Counted from the stretch's first letter, positions 19,151 to 28,556 are shown. The stretch: 64,000 nt of DNA from Oscillospiraceae bacterium (GCA_015066205.1 SVOV01000008.1:1-64000), one strand, 5' to 3'. Numbers and translations are program-made. The notes: generated by a model from the sequence alone, not told the origin.

Positions 19151-19266
19151 GTCGGTGTCTATAACATTGAGGTCCCACCCGTTCCCATCCCGAACACGGT
19201 AGTTAAGCTCAATCGTGCCGAAAATACTTGGCGGGCAGCCGCCCGGGAAGATAGGTCGTCGCCGGC
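19151..19266 (+). rRNA. rrf: 5S ribosomal RNA, stand-alone
   Basis: TGAGGTCCCACCCGTTCCCATCCCGAACACGGTAGTTAAGCTC...GGCGGGCAGCCGCCCGGGAAGATAGGTCG; closing helix GTCGGTG/CGCCGGC. Confidence 0.95.
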
Positions 19267-19269
19267 ACT

Positions 19270-19307
19270 TGCCCCACATATCCGATAGGATATGTGGGGC
19301 AGTTTTA
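19270..19307 (+). terminator. Terminator of 5S rRNA
   Basis: TGCCCCACATATCCGATAGGATATGTGGGGCAGTTTT. Confidence 0.9.
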
Positions 19308-19404
19308 TTGTGCAAAAAAGTAAAACTTTAATATCACAAATTTTGATTTACATAAATATGCCGGATATGTTATAATAATGAAAATATATAACGGGAGAGA
19401 AATT

Positions 19405-20517
19405 ATGAAATACAGAGTTTTCGGAAAAACAGGAGAAATGGTATCTCAGCTGGGTTTCGGTGCTATGAGAATGCCCACCGTCGAAAAGGACGGAAAAAAG
19501 GTGATCGATGAACAAAAGGCAATTGAGCTTATCCGCCGTGCCATTGACGGCGGTGTGAATTATGTCGATACCGCATTTTTTTATCACGAGGGCGAAAGCG
19601 AAGCTCTTGTGGGCAAAGCTCTTAAGGACGGCTACAGGGAAAAGACCCTTGTCGCAACAAAGCTTCCTATGGGCGATGTGAAATGTCCCGAGGATTTTGA
19701 AAGACTTCTTTCAATTCAGCTGGAAAGACTTGATATGCCCTATGTGGATTTTTATCTCTTCCATGCTCTCAACCGCGACCATTGGGAAAAGGTCAAAAAT
19801 TTCGGACTTATTGAAAAAATGAAAAAGGCAAAGCAAGAGGGAAAGATCCGCCATATGGGCTTTTCCTTCCATGATGACCTTGATGTTTTTAAGAAAATAG
19901 TTGATGAATTCGACGGCTGTGAATTCTGTCAGATTCAGTTCAATTATCTTGATACCGACTATCAGGCAGGACTTGAGGGACTGCGTCTTGCGGGAGAAAA
20001 GGGACTGGGTCTCATTGTTATGGAGCCTCTTCTCGGCGGCTCTCTCGTGACTCCTCACGAAAGCGTAAAGGAATGTCTTCCCGAAAAAATGAATACTGTT
20101 GAAGCCGCTCTTTCTTATATCTGGAATTATGACGAGGTTTCTCTTCTTTTAAGCGGAATGGGAACTGCAGCCCAGCTTGATGAAAATCTTATTTATGCAG
20201 ATAAATATACCGCAGGCACACTGAATGATACGGATATCGATTCGTTTAACAGGGCAAAGAGGGCACACTCTGCTCTCGGTCTTATTCCCTGCACAAAATG
20301 CAATTACTGCGATATATGTCCCGAGAAAATTGCAATACCCGAAATTTTTGCCGCCTTTAATCTCAGTGCAGACGGCGACAGAAGAACTGTCAAGGAGGCT
20401 ATGCCCGATATTGAGGACAGAGTAAGAAAGTGTCTTGACTGCGGAGCCTGTGAAAAGAGATGTCCCCAGAATATTGAAATAAGGAAGATGTTCAAGCGTA
20501 TTAAAGATGCTTTTTAA
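19405..20517 (+). CDS. Aldo/keto reductase with C-terminal 4Fe-4S domain
   Basis: GFGAMRMP, DTAFFYHEGESE; Cys clusters CTKCNYCDICP and CLDCGACEKRCP. Confidence 0.9.
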   Translation: MKYRVFGKTGEMVSQLGFGAMRMPTVEKDGKKVIDEQKAIELIRRAIDGGVNYVDTAFFYHEGESEALVGKALKDGYREKTLVATKLPMGDVKCPEDFERLLSIQLERLDMPYVDFYLFHALNRDHWEKVKNFGLIEKMKKAKQEGKIRHMGFSFHDDLDVFKKIVDEFDGCEFCQIQFNYLDTDYQAGLEGLRLAGEKGLGLIVMEPLLGGSLVTPHESVKECLPEKMNTVEAALSYIWNYDEVSLLLSGMGTAAQLDENLIYADKYTAGTLNDTDIDSFNRAKRAHSALGLIPCTKCNYCDICPEKIAIPEIFAAFNLSADGDRRTVKEAMPDIEDRVRKCLDCGACEKRCPQNIEIRKMFKRIKDAF

Positions 20518-20537
20518 TAAATTTAATCGATTTCCCA

Positions 20538-20566
20538 TTGACAATTATTTAATTTAATGATAAAAT
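20538..20566 (+). promoter_or_regulatory. Promoter TTGACA-N17-TAAAAT upstream of T-box
   Basis: -35 20538-20543, -10 20561-20566. Confidence 0.75.
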
Positions 20567-20569
20567 TAC

Positions 20570-20830
20570 CTCAATAAAGGCTGTGACGGAGAGGGATATT
20601 TCATGGAAGCCTCAGAGAAGCGGCGGTTGGTGCAAGCCGTTGGCGAAAGGAAATCATCTGTAGCTCCCGAGCCGGAGAGAGGAAAGCGTATGCCGTAGAG
20701 CTCTCCCGTATGACTGCGTAAAGGTCTAAGGCTTGATAGAGCCTGAGTGGCACCTTTGGTGCAATTTGAGTGGTACCGCGGGTTTATTCTCGTCTCAAAG
20801 AATTTTTCTTTGGGGCGATTTTTTTTCGCC
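20570..20830 (+). promoter_or_regulatory. T-box leader, predicted Ile (ATC) specifier
   Basis: GAGTGGTACCGCGGG T-box core at 20768-20782; AGAGAAGCGGCGGTTGGTGCAAGCCG distal stem I; GAA-ATC-ATC-TGTAGCTC specifier context (20650-20658); terminator CGTCTCAAAGAATTTTTCTTTGGGGCGATTTTTTTT. Confidence 0.88.
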
Positions 20831-20845
20831 CCGTCAGGAGGAATT

Positions 20846-23143
20846 ATGAGTAACATTATTTCAGGACTTGATTTCAAAATACGCGAAATGGCGGCACGAA
20901 TCAAGGAGCTTCGTGAGGTTATGGGCTATACCTATATGGAAATGGCTCAGAAAACAGGTGTAACGGTAGATGAGTATATGAAATGCGAGGAGGGTAAAAG
21001 CGACCTGAACTTTGCGTTCATTTACCGCTGTGCTCTTGCCTTCAATGTTGATGTCACCGATATTATTCAGGGTACATCTCCCACCCTTGCATCCTATACC
21101 GTTACAAGAAAGGGCGAGGGACAGAAAATCGAACAGGCACACGGTATGACATATTATAACCTTGCCTCTTCCTTTAAGAACAGAATTGCAGAGCCTCTTT
21201 ATGTTCATTCCGTAAAATCAGAGGGGGATGAAAACAAGGATATCGAGCTTACCACCCACGAGGGACAGGAATGTGATATCGTTATAAAGGGTACTCTTAA
21301 GGTGCAGGTCGGTGAGCATATCGAGGTGCTTCACGAGGGCGACAGCATTTATTATGACTCCTCTTCACCTCACGGTATGACGGCTGTCGGCGATGAGGAC
21401 TGCCTTTTCTATGCCATCGTTCTTAATCCCTCGGGTGAGCCTATTCCCGAATTTTCGGCGCAGAAGGCTGAAGCGGCGGTTGCTCCCAAGCGTCTCGGAC
21501 AGGAAAAGAGCGACCGCGTCTACCGCAAATGGGTCAGTGTTGAGAAGAATGAACACGGCACTCCCGTCAAGGTGGATTTCAAGAATGAAGAGAAATTCAA
21601 TTTTGCCTTTGATATAGTTGACGGTATTGCTTCTTCAAAGCCTGATAAGCTTGCAATGCTTCACATTTCACAGGACGGCACCGAGAGAAGATTTACCTTT
21701 GATGACATTTCCCGTGCCTCGAATCAGTGCGCAAACTATTTTACCTCACTCGGTATAAAAAAGGGCGACAGAGTTCTTCTTGTTCTCAAGCGTCATTATC
21801 AGTTCTGGTTTGCAATTTTAGGGCTTCATAAGATAGGTGCGGTTGCCATTCCCGCAACAAATCAGCTCCTTCAGCACGATTTTGCCTACCGCTTCAATGC
21901 GGCGGGAATAAGTGCAATTCTCTGTACGGCTGACGGAATCACCTCGGATGAAGCTGAAAAGGCATCCCTTGAGGCTCCCTCTCTTAAAACAAAGATCATT
22001 GTAAACGGAGAAAAAGAGGGCTGGCACAGCTTTGACAGTGAATATAAGCTTTTCAGCGAAAAATTTGAAAGAACAGAGTCTTCTCCCGCAGGAGATGACC
22101 TTATGCTTATGTTCTTCACATCAGGCACAACAGGTTATCCGAAAATTGCCGCCCACAATTATAAATATGCACTCGGTCATTTTGTTACCGCAAAATACTG
22201 GCACTCCGTTGACCCCGACGGCCTTCATCTTACAATTTCCGATACAGGCTGGGCAAAGGCTCTCTGGGGCAAGCTCTACGGTCAGTGGATGTGCGAGGCG
22301 GCAACCTTTGTTTATGACTTTGACCGCTTCAATGCCGCTGATATTCTTCCGATGTTCAGCAAATATCATATAACCACATTCTGCGCACCGCCCACCATGT
22401 ACCGTATGCTCATAAAGGAAGATCTTACAAAGTATGACCTTTCTTCGGTTGAACACGCTACCATTGCGGGCGAGGCTCTCAATCCCGAGGTATTCAAGCA
22501 GCTTGAAAAGCTGACGGGGCTTCGCATTATGGAGGGCTTCGGTCAGTCCGAAAGCACTCTTATGATAGGCAATCTCGTAGGAGCAAACCATAAGATAGGC
22601 TCAATGGGTAAGCCCGTGCCCATCTATGACATTGATATAGTAGATTCCGAGGGTAATTCCTGCGATGTCGGTGAACACGGCGAAATCATTGTAAGAACAG
22701 GGGATAAGCATCCCTGCGGTCTTTTCACAGGCTATTACAAAGACGAGGAAAAGACAAAAGAGGTATGGCACGACGGAATGTACCACACAGGCGATATGGC
22801 GTGGAAGGACGAGGACGGCTTCTATTGGTATGTGGGCAGAATCGACGATGTTATCAAATCCTCCGGTTACCGTATCGGGCCCTTTGAAATTGAAAATGTC
22901 ATTATGGAGCTTCCCTATGTTCTCGAATGCGGTGTTACTGCCGCTCCCGATGAAGTGAGAGGTCAGGTCGTTAAAGCCGTTATCGTTCTCACAAAGGGAA
23001 CCGAGGGTACTGCCGAGCTTAAAAAGGATATTCAGAACTATGTCAAGAAGCATACGGCTCCCTATAAATATCCGAGAATAGTCGAATTCAGAGAGAGTCT
23101 TCCCAAGACTACAAGCGGAAAAATTATAAGAAATAGGCTGTAA
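20846..23143 (+). CDS. XRE HTH - cupin - AMP-forming acyl-CoA synthetase fusion
   Basis: N-terminal HTH (MAARIKELREVMGYTYMEMAQKTGVTVDEY), cupin (HEGDSIYYDSSSPHGM), adenylation domain (MFFTSGTTGYPK, YHTGDMAW, TTSGKIIRNRL). Confidence 0.9.
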   Translation: MSNIISGLDFKIREMAARIKELREVMGYTYMEMAQKTGVTVDEYMKCEEGKSDLNFAFIYRCALAFNVDVTDIIQGTSPTLASYTVTRKGEGQKIEQAHGMTYYNLASSFKNRIAEPLYVHSVKSEGDENKDIELTTHEGQECDIVIKGTLKVQVGEHIEVLHEGDSIYYDSSSPHGMTAVGDEDCLFYAIVLNPSGEPIPEFSAQKAEAAVAPKRLGQEKSDRVYRKWVSVEKNEHGTPVKVDFKNEEKFNFAFDIVDGIASSKPDKLAMLHISQDGTERRFTFDDISRASNQCANYFTSLGIKKGDRVLLVLKRHYQFWFAILGLHKIGAVAIPATNQLLQHDFAYRFNAAGISAILCTADGITSDEAEKASLEAPSLKTKIIVNGEKEGWHSFDSEYKLFSEKFERTESSPAGDDLMLMFFTSGTTGYPKIAAHNYKYALGHFVTAKYWHSVDPDGLHLTISDTGWAKALWGKLYGQWMCEAATFVYDFDRFNAADILPMFSKYHITTFCAPPTMYRMLIKEDLTKYDLSSVEHATIAGEALNPEVFKQLEKLTGLRIMEGFGQSESTLMIGNLVGANHKIGSMGKPVPIYDIDIVDSEGNSCDVGEHGEIIVRTGDKHPCGLFTGYYKDEEKTKEVWHDGMYHTGDMAWKDEDGFYWYVGRIDDVIKSSGYRIGPFEIENVIMELPYVLECGVTAAPDEVRGQVVKAVIVLTKGTEGTAELKKDIQNYVKKHTAPYKYPRIVEFRESLPKTTSGKIIRNRL

Positions 23144-23145
23144 TT

Positions 23146-23925
23146 ATGAAAATATCAGTAATTCAGATGAATATGCGGGCAAATGATACGGAATATAATT
23201 TCGCCCGTGCCGAAGAGCTTCTCAAAAGGGCGGCGGAAAGCTCCGATGCCGTAATTCTTCCCGAGACCTGGAATACGGGCTTTTTCCCGAAAAATAATAT
23301 CCGTTCTCTTGCCGATAAAAACGCAAGCCGTACAAAAGAGCTTTTCTCAAGGATAAGCGGGGAATATAAGACTGCTGTTATCGGCGGCAGTGTCACCGAG
23401 GAAAAAGACGGGAGAATATATAACACCTGTTATATCTTTAATAAGGCGGGGGAGTGTATATCCTCATACAGCAAGACCCATCTCTTTTCTTATATGAATG
23501 AGGACAGCTTTTATGAAAAGGGTAACAGAACGGCACTTTTTGAAATAAACGGCATAAAGGCAGGGGTTATAATCTGCTATGATCTGCGTTTTCCCGAGCT
23601 TGCAAGAAAGCTCGCTGTCTCGGGGGCTGAGATTCTTTTTGTGCCCTGTCAGTGGCCCGCCCGAAGAATTGAGCTTATGAAGACTCTTATTAAGGGAAGA
23701 GCCGCAGAGAATCAGATGTTTGCAGTGCTTTGCAATTCCTCAGGTGAGTACGGAGAAACCGTTTACGGCGGGCATTCTCTTATTGCGGATCCCCTCGGGG
23801 AAATTATAAGCGAAGCCGGAGAAAATGAGGAGATCCTTTCCCTTGAGATAGATACTGAAAAGGTAAAGGCTCTGCGACACGAATTCAAGGTTTTTTCCGA
23901 CTTAAGAGAGGACCTGTACAGATAA
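23146..23925 (+). CDS. Carbon-nitrogen hydrolase (nitrilase superfamily)
   Basis: LPETWNTGF, KTHLFSYMNE, ICYDLRFPEL (Glu-Lys-Cys triad). Confidence 0.9.
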   Translation: MKISVIQMNMRANDTEYNFARAEELLKRAAESSDAVILPETWNTGFFPKNNIRSLADKNASRTKELFSRISGEYKTAVIGGSVTEEKDGRIYNTCYIFNKAGECISSYSKTHLFSYMNEDSFYEKGNRTALFEINGIKAGVIICYDLRFPELARKLAVSGAEILFVPCQWPARRIELMKTLIKGRAAENQMFAVLCNSSGEYGETVYGGHSLIADPLGEIISEAGENEEILSLEIDTEKVKALRHEFKVFSDLREDLYR

Positions 23926-23927
23926 CA

Positions 23928-23960
23928 AATTCCGCGGAAGCCATCCGCGGAATTTTTTTA
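23928..23960 (+). terminator. Rho-independent terminator
   Basis: AATTCCGCGGAAGCCATCCGCGGAATTTTTTT. Confidence 0.85.
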
Positions 23961-23970
23961 TGATAAAATA

Positions 23971-23999
23971 TTGACAATCTCCTTTAACTGTGCTATTCT
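23971..23999 (+). promoter_or_regulatory. Promoter TTGACA-N17-TATTCT of the lysine operon
   Basis: -35 23971-23976, -10 23994-23999. Confidence 0.75.
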
Positions 24000-24011
24000 A
24001 CAGACATTAAT

Positions 24012-24175
24012 GATAGAGGTGCGTTGGATAAAGAGTAGCTTCTGTGTAAATCCTTAACGCGGGGATGTTGCAGAATTGAAAGGTATCGGCGCCGAGGTGA
24101 ATTCAGGCGTGAATTTTTCCGGCAATGCGAAATAAGATTCGCTTTGTTGTCGCAAGAACTTGCGGAGAGCTATCT
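24012..24175 (+). promoter_or_regulatory. Lysine riboswitch (L box)
   Basis: GATAGAGGTGCG...AAGAGTA...GCCGAGGTGAA...GGAGAGCTATC; upstream of dapA. Confidence 0.9.
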
Positions 24176-24206
24176 GTACTTGGGATTTTACCCGTAATGT
24201 ATCGGT

Positions 24207-24230
24207 AGCCGTATTATACGGCTGTTTTTT
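24207..24230 (+). terminator. Riboswitch expression-platform terminator
   Basis: AGCCGTATTATACGGCTGTTTTTT. Confidence 0.8.
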
Positions 24231-24325
24231 ATGTTATCGGGAAAGTATGGTTTTGCTGTCCGAAGAAATTGCGGGCGGCTGATTTTTTGTCTGATAAAGT
24301 ATTTATTGCAACGGAGGAAAATATA

Positions 24326-25213
24326 ATGAAAAAGACAGTTTTTACAGGTGCGGCAACAGCTATTGTCACTCCTCTTAACGAAAACGGAGTAGATTACGAG
24401 AGCTTCGGCAGACTCATTGAATGGCAGATAGCCGAGGGTATTGATGCTATCGTTGCCTGCGGAACAACAGGTGAGGCTTCAACTCTTACGGACGAAGAGC
24501 ACAGAGAATGTATTAAATTTGCAGTTGAAAAGACAGCGGGCAGAGTACCCGTTATTGCAGGCACAGGCTCAAATGATACCGATTATGCGATAGACCTTAC
24601 CAAATATGCCTGTGAAGTCGGAGCTGACGCTGTCCTTCTTGTAACACCCTATTATAATAAGGCAACACAGAAGGGTCTTATAAAGTCCTTTGAGGTTGTT
24701 GCGGACATAGCAACTGCTCCCTGTATTTTATATAATGTTCCCTCCCGTACAGGCTGTAACATTATGCCCAAGACTATGGCAGAGCTCAGCGAGCATCCCA
24801 ATATCGTAGCCGTAAAGGAAGCTTCCGGCAACCTTTCTCAGATAGCTGAGATTGCTGCTCTCACAAGGGGTAAGCTTGATATTTATTCGGGTAATGACGA
24901 TCAGGTGCTTCCCATTCTTTCTCTCGGCGGCAAGGGTGTTATCTCCGTGCTTTCAAATATTCTTCCCAAGGAAACCTCTCTTATGTGTAAGAATTTCTTT
25001 GACGGTAAGATAGCTGAAGCCACAAAAATGCAGCTCGATTATCTTCCCCTTATCAATTCTCTTTTCTCAGAGGTCAACCCCATCCCCGTAAAGGCAGCCT
25101 GTGCCGCTATGGGCTACGGTGAAAACTTTGTCCGTCTTCCTCTTACCGTTATGGAAGAGGATAACGAAAAGAAGATGCTTGAGCTTATGAGAAAAGCAGG
25201 ACTTAATGTCTGA
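24326..25213 (+). CDS. dapA: 4-hydroxy-tetrahydrodipicolinate synthase
   Basis: GTTGEASTLTDEEH, PYYNKATQKG, YNVPSRTGCN; RBS GGAGG. Confidence 0.95.
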   Translation: MKKTVFTGAATAIVTPLNENGVDYESFGRLIEWQIAEGIDAIVACGTTGEASTLTDEEHRECIKFAVEKTAGRVPVIAGTGSNDTDYAIDLTKYACEVGADAVLLVTPYYNKATQKGLIKSFEVVADIATAPCILYNVPSRTGCNIMPKTMAELSEHPNIVAVKEASGNLSQIAEIAALTRGKLDIYSGNDDQVLPILSLGGKGVISVLSNILPKETSLMCKNFFDGKIAEATKMQLDYLPLINSLFSEVNPIPVKAACAAMGYGENFVRLPLTVMEEDNEKKMLELMRKAGLNV

Positions 25214-25224
25214 GAGGTAAAAAT

Positions 25225-25965
25225 ATGAAAATATTACTTAACGGCTTTTCGGGCAGAATGGGTGCCGCCGTGCTTGAGGTATGTTCAAACGGCTACCTCG
25301 GTGCCGAGGTTGTCGCAGGCGTTGACCTTTTCCCCAAGGAAAGCGATATTCCCTGTTATAAGGATTTTTCCGATGTCAGAGAAAAGGCTGACTGTATTAT
25401 AGACTTTTCCAATCACGCTTCGATCAAGGCGGTTGCCGATTATGCGGTGGCTTCCTCGCTTCCTCTCGTTGTTTCGACCACGGGACACACACAGGAGGAA
25501 AAGAAGATAATTGAAAAGGCGGCTGAAAGCATCCCCGTTTTCTATTCTGCAAATATGTCAATGGGCGTAGCACTTTTGTGCCGTATGGCAACTCTTACCG
25601 CAAAAACTCTCCCCGGTGCAGATATTGAGATCGTTGAGACCCATCATAACCGCAAGCTTGATGCTCCCAGCGGTACTGCTCTTATGATAGCAAATGCAAT
25701 AAAAAGCGTAAGAGAAAACGCAAAATATGTTTTCGGCAGACACGGAATGGCTAAAAGAGAGACCGATGAAATAGGAATTCACGCCGTCCGCCGCGGAAAT
25801 ATAGTGGGGATTCACGAGGTTATTGTATCAACCGACTATGAAACAATAACTATCAAGCACGAGGCTCATTCAAGAACTCTTTTTGCAGAGGGTGCGATAG
25901 CTGCAGCCGAATATCTTACGGGAAAAGAGCCGGGGCTTTATGATATGGCTTCTATGATAGGTTAA
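25225..25965 (+). CDS. dapB: 4-hydroxy-tetrahydrodipicolinate reductase
   Basis: GFSGRMG, ETHHNRKLDAPSGTA. Confidence 0.95.
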   Translation: MKILLNGFSGRMGAAVLEVCSNGYLGAEVVAGVDLFPKESDIPCYKDFSDVREKADCIIDFSNHASIKAVADYAVASSLPLVVSTTGHTQEEKKIIEKAAESIPVFYSANMSMGVALLCRMATLTAKTLPGADIEIVETHHNRKLDAPSGTALMIANAIKSVRENAKYVFGRHGMAKRETDEIGIHAVRRGNIVGIHEVIVSTDYETITIKHEAHSRTLFAEGAIAAAEYLTGKEPGLYDMASMIG

Positions 25966-25989
25966 TTTTTGTGAAATAAGGTGAAATAA

Positions 25990-26970
25990 ATGAGAATAGG
26001 AATATACGGATACGGAAACCTCGGAAGAGGTGTGGAATGTGCTGTTATGCAGAATCCCGATGCCGAGCTTGTTGCCGTTTTTACAAGAAGAGATCCCGAA
26101 AAGGTTAAGATCCTGACGGACACGGCAAAGGTTGAAAAAGCAGAAAATGTTCTGGCTTATAAGGATAAGATCGATGTTCTGGTTATCTGCGGAGGCAGTG
26201 CAACTGATCTTCCCGTTATGACACCCGAACTCAGCAAAGACTTCAATGTTATAGATTCCTTTGATACTCACGCAAGGATACCCGAGCATTTTAATAATGT
26301 CGATAAAGCGGCAAAGGAAAACGGAAATATTGCTCTTATTTCAGCGGGCTGGGATCCCGGAATGTTCTCCGTGAACCGTCTTATGGCTTCCGCAATTCTT
26401 CCAGAAGGTAAGGACTATACCTTCTGGGGCAGAGGAGTAAGTCAGGGACACTCTGATGCTATCAGAAGAATCAAGGGCGTTATCGATGCAAGACAGTACA
26501 CCTGTCCCGTTGAAAGTGCAATGGAAAAGGTAAGAAACGGTGAGAATCCCGTGCTTTCCACCCGTGAAAAGCACACCCGTGAATGCTATGTAGTCGCAAA
26601 AGAGGGGGCTGACCTTGAAAGAATAGAAAATGAGATCAAGACTATGCCCAATTACTTTGCGGATTACGATACCACGGTTACATTTATAACAAAAGAAGAG
26701 CTTGAAAAGGAGCACAAGGGAATCCCCCACGGCGGCTCTGTTATAAGAACGGGTGTTACGGGAAAAGACGGTGAAAACAAGGAAATTATCGAATACAAGC
26801 TGAAGCTTGATTCAAACCCCGAGTTTACCGCAAGCGTTATTCTGTGCTATGCAAGAGCAATATATAGAATGAAGCAAAGAGGGGAAACAGGCTGTAAGAC
26901 AGTTTTTGATGTTGCTCCCCGTGATATGTCTGCAGTGCCTTATGAAGAGATGCTGGCACATATGCTTTAA
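25990..26970 (+). CDS. ddh: meso-diaminopimelate dehydrogenase
   Basis: GIYGYGNLGRGVE...AGWDPGMFSVNR...WGRGVSQGHSDAIRRIKGV. Confidence 0.93.
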   Translation: MRIGIYGYGNLGRGVECAVMQNPDAELVAVFTRRDPEKVKILTDTAKVEKAENVLAYKDKIDVLVICGGSATDLPVMTPELSKDFNVIDSFDTHARIPEHFNNVDKAAKENGNIALISAGWDPGMFSVNRLMASAILPEGKDYTFWGRGVSQGHSDAIRRIKGVIDARQYTCPVESAMEKVRNGENPVLSTREKHTRECYVVAKEGADLERIENEIKTMPNYFADYDTTVTFITKEELEKEHKGIPHGGSVIRTGVTGKDGENKEIIEYKLKLDSNPEFTASVILCYARAIYRMKQRGETGCKTVFDVAPRDMSAVPYEEMLAHML

Positions 26971-26990
26971 TCCACTTAAGGAGATTTGAT

Positions 26991-28289
26991 ATGATCTGTG
27001 AAAATTTAGGAGTAAATGCTCTCGGCCATCTCACAATACAGGGTGTTGATACCGTAGGACTTGCCGAAAAATACGGCACGCCCCTATATGTTATGGATGA
27101 AAACAGAATAAGACATAACTGCCGTGTATATATTAATGCTATGAAAAAGTATTTCGGCGAAAATTCAGGCTGTCTTTATGCCAGCAAGGCCTGTTCCTTC
27201 AAAAGAATCTATGAGATCATAAAGGAAGAGGGCTTCGGCACGGATGTTGTGTCCTCGGGTGAGGTATATACCGCACTTAAGGCAGGCTTCGACCTTAAAA
27301 ATGCATATTTTCATTCCAATAACAAAACAGATGCTGACATAGCCTTTGCTATTGACAGCGGTATCGGATATTTTGTGTGTGACAATATCGAAGAGGTAAA
27401 TGCAATAGACGAAATCGCCCGTGAAAAGGGAATAGTTCAGAATGTGCTTCTGCGCCTTACTCCCGGAATTGACCCTCATACATATGAAGCCGTGAATACG
27501 GGAAAGGTTGATTCCAAATTCGGGTCTGCCATTGAAACGGGACAGGCATTTGAAATTACCGAAAAAACTCTTTCTCTCAAGGGGATAAGGCTTTGCGGCT
27601 TCCACTGTCACATAGGCTCACAGATATTTGATTCCGAAATTTATAAAAGCTCCTCCGAAATTATGCTTGAATTCATCGCCGATGTCAAAAAGAAGCTGAG
27701 CTTTGAGGCTGAAATTCTTGATCTCGGCGGCGGCTACGGAGTAAGATATATTGAAGCAAATCCCTATATTGATATTGATAAGAATATAAAGGAGCTTTCG
27801 GAGTTTATTCATAAGCTGGTTTCTCAGCTTGGTATAAATATGCCGAGAATCTGCCTTGAGCCCGGAAGAAGCATTGTTGCCGATGCGGGACTTACTCTTT
27901 ATACTGCAGGAACGGTAAAGAGGATCCCCGGCTATAAGAACTATGTTTCCATTGACGGCGGTATGGCAGATAATCCGAGATATGCCCTTTACGGCTCATA
28001 CTACAGTGTAGTAAGTGCATCCCGTCCCGATGCTCCCTGTGAGATGCTCTGCACACTGGCAGGCAGATGCTGTGAAAGCGGAGATCTTATTCAGGAGAAT
28101 ATCCGTCTTCCTCAGGATATAAAGAGGGGAGAGATCATTGCCGTTCTTACAACAGGAGCATATAACTATTCAATGAGCTCAAACTATAACCGCCTCGGAA
28201 AACCCGCCGTTGTAATGATAGCAGACGGGAAAGACTATATCGCGGTAAAAAGAGAAACTCTCGAAGATATAATAAGAAATGATGTATAA
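26991..28289 (+). CDS. lysA: Diaminopimelate decarboxylase
   Basis: YASKACSFKRIYEI, GFHCHIGSQI, EPGRSIV, CESGD. Confidence 0.95.
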   Translation: MICENLGVNALGHLTIQGVDTVGLAEKYGTPLYVMDENRIRHNCRVYINAMKKYFGENSGCLYASKACSFKRIYEIIKEEGFGTDVVSSGEVYTALKAGFDLKNAYFHSNNKTDADIAFAIDSGIGYFVCDNIEEVNAIDEIAREKGIVQNVLLRLTPGIDPHTYEAVNTGKVDSKFGSAIETGQAFEITEKTLSLKGIRLCGFHCHIGSQIFDSEIYKSSSEIMLEFIADVKKKLSFEAEILDLGGGYGVRYIEANPYIDIDKNIKELSEFIHKLVSQLGINMPRICLEPGRSIVADAGLTLYTAGTVKRIPGYKNYVSIDGGMADNPRYALYGSYYSVVSASRPDAPCEMLCTLAGRCCESGDLIQENIRLPQDIKRGEIIAVLTTGAYNYSMSSNYNRLGKPAVVMIADGKDYIAVKRETLEDIIRNDV

Positions 28290-28304
28290 AAAAACGGCTT
28301 CCGA

Positions 28305-28507
28305 TGCGTGGGTGTCCAGAGGACACTCACGCAGTTTTATTCGCCTTGCGGCGAGTGATATTGCTTCGCAGTTTTATTGTGCTTCGCACAGTGTTATTCG
28401 CTACGCGAGTTTGTTGCGAATAAAATAACACTGAAATCGAAGATTTCAATATCACTATGCCGAAAAGTGCATAATATCACTCTTTCCGAAGGAAAGAATA
28501 TCACTTA
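28305..28507. repeat. Mirror-symmetric hairpin array 1
   Basis: Hairpins TGCGTGGGTGTCC/GGACACTCACGCA, TCGCCTTGCGGCGA, TGCTTCGCA, TGTGCTTCGCACA, TCGCTACGCGA, TGAAATCGAAGATTTCA, TATGCCGAAAAGTGCATA, TCTTTCCGAAGGAAAGA separated by GTTTTAT/GTGATAT/GTTTTAT/GTGTTAT and ATAACAC/ATATCAC/ATATCAC/ATATCAC. Confidence 0.8.
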
Positions 28508-28556
28508 AAGTTAAAAGCGCACTTACTCACCACTTTTAGTGACAGTGCAAAAAAGT

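Noticed and set aside
28305-28507. Possible CRISPR array
   Set aside because: The regular elements are 7-nt spacers, the units between them are self-complementary and differ, and there are no cas genes in the window.
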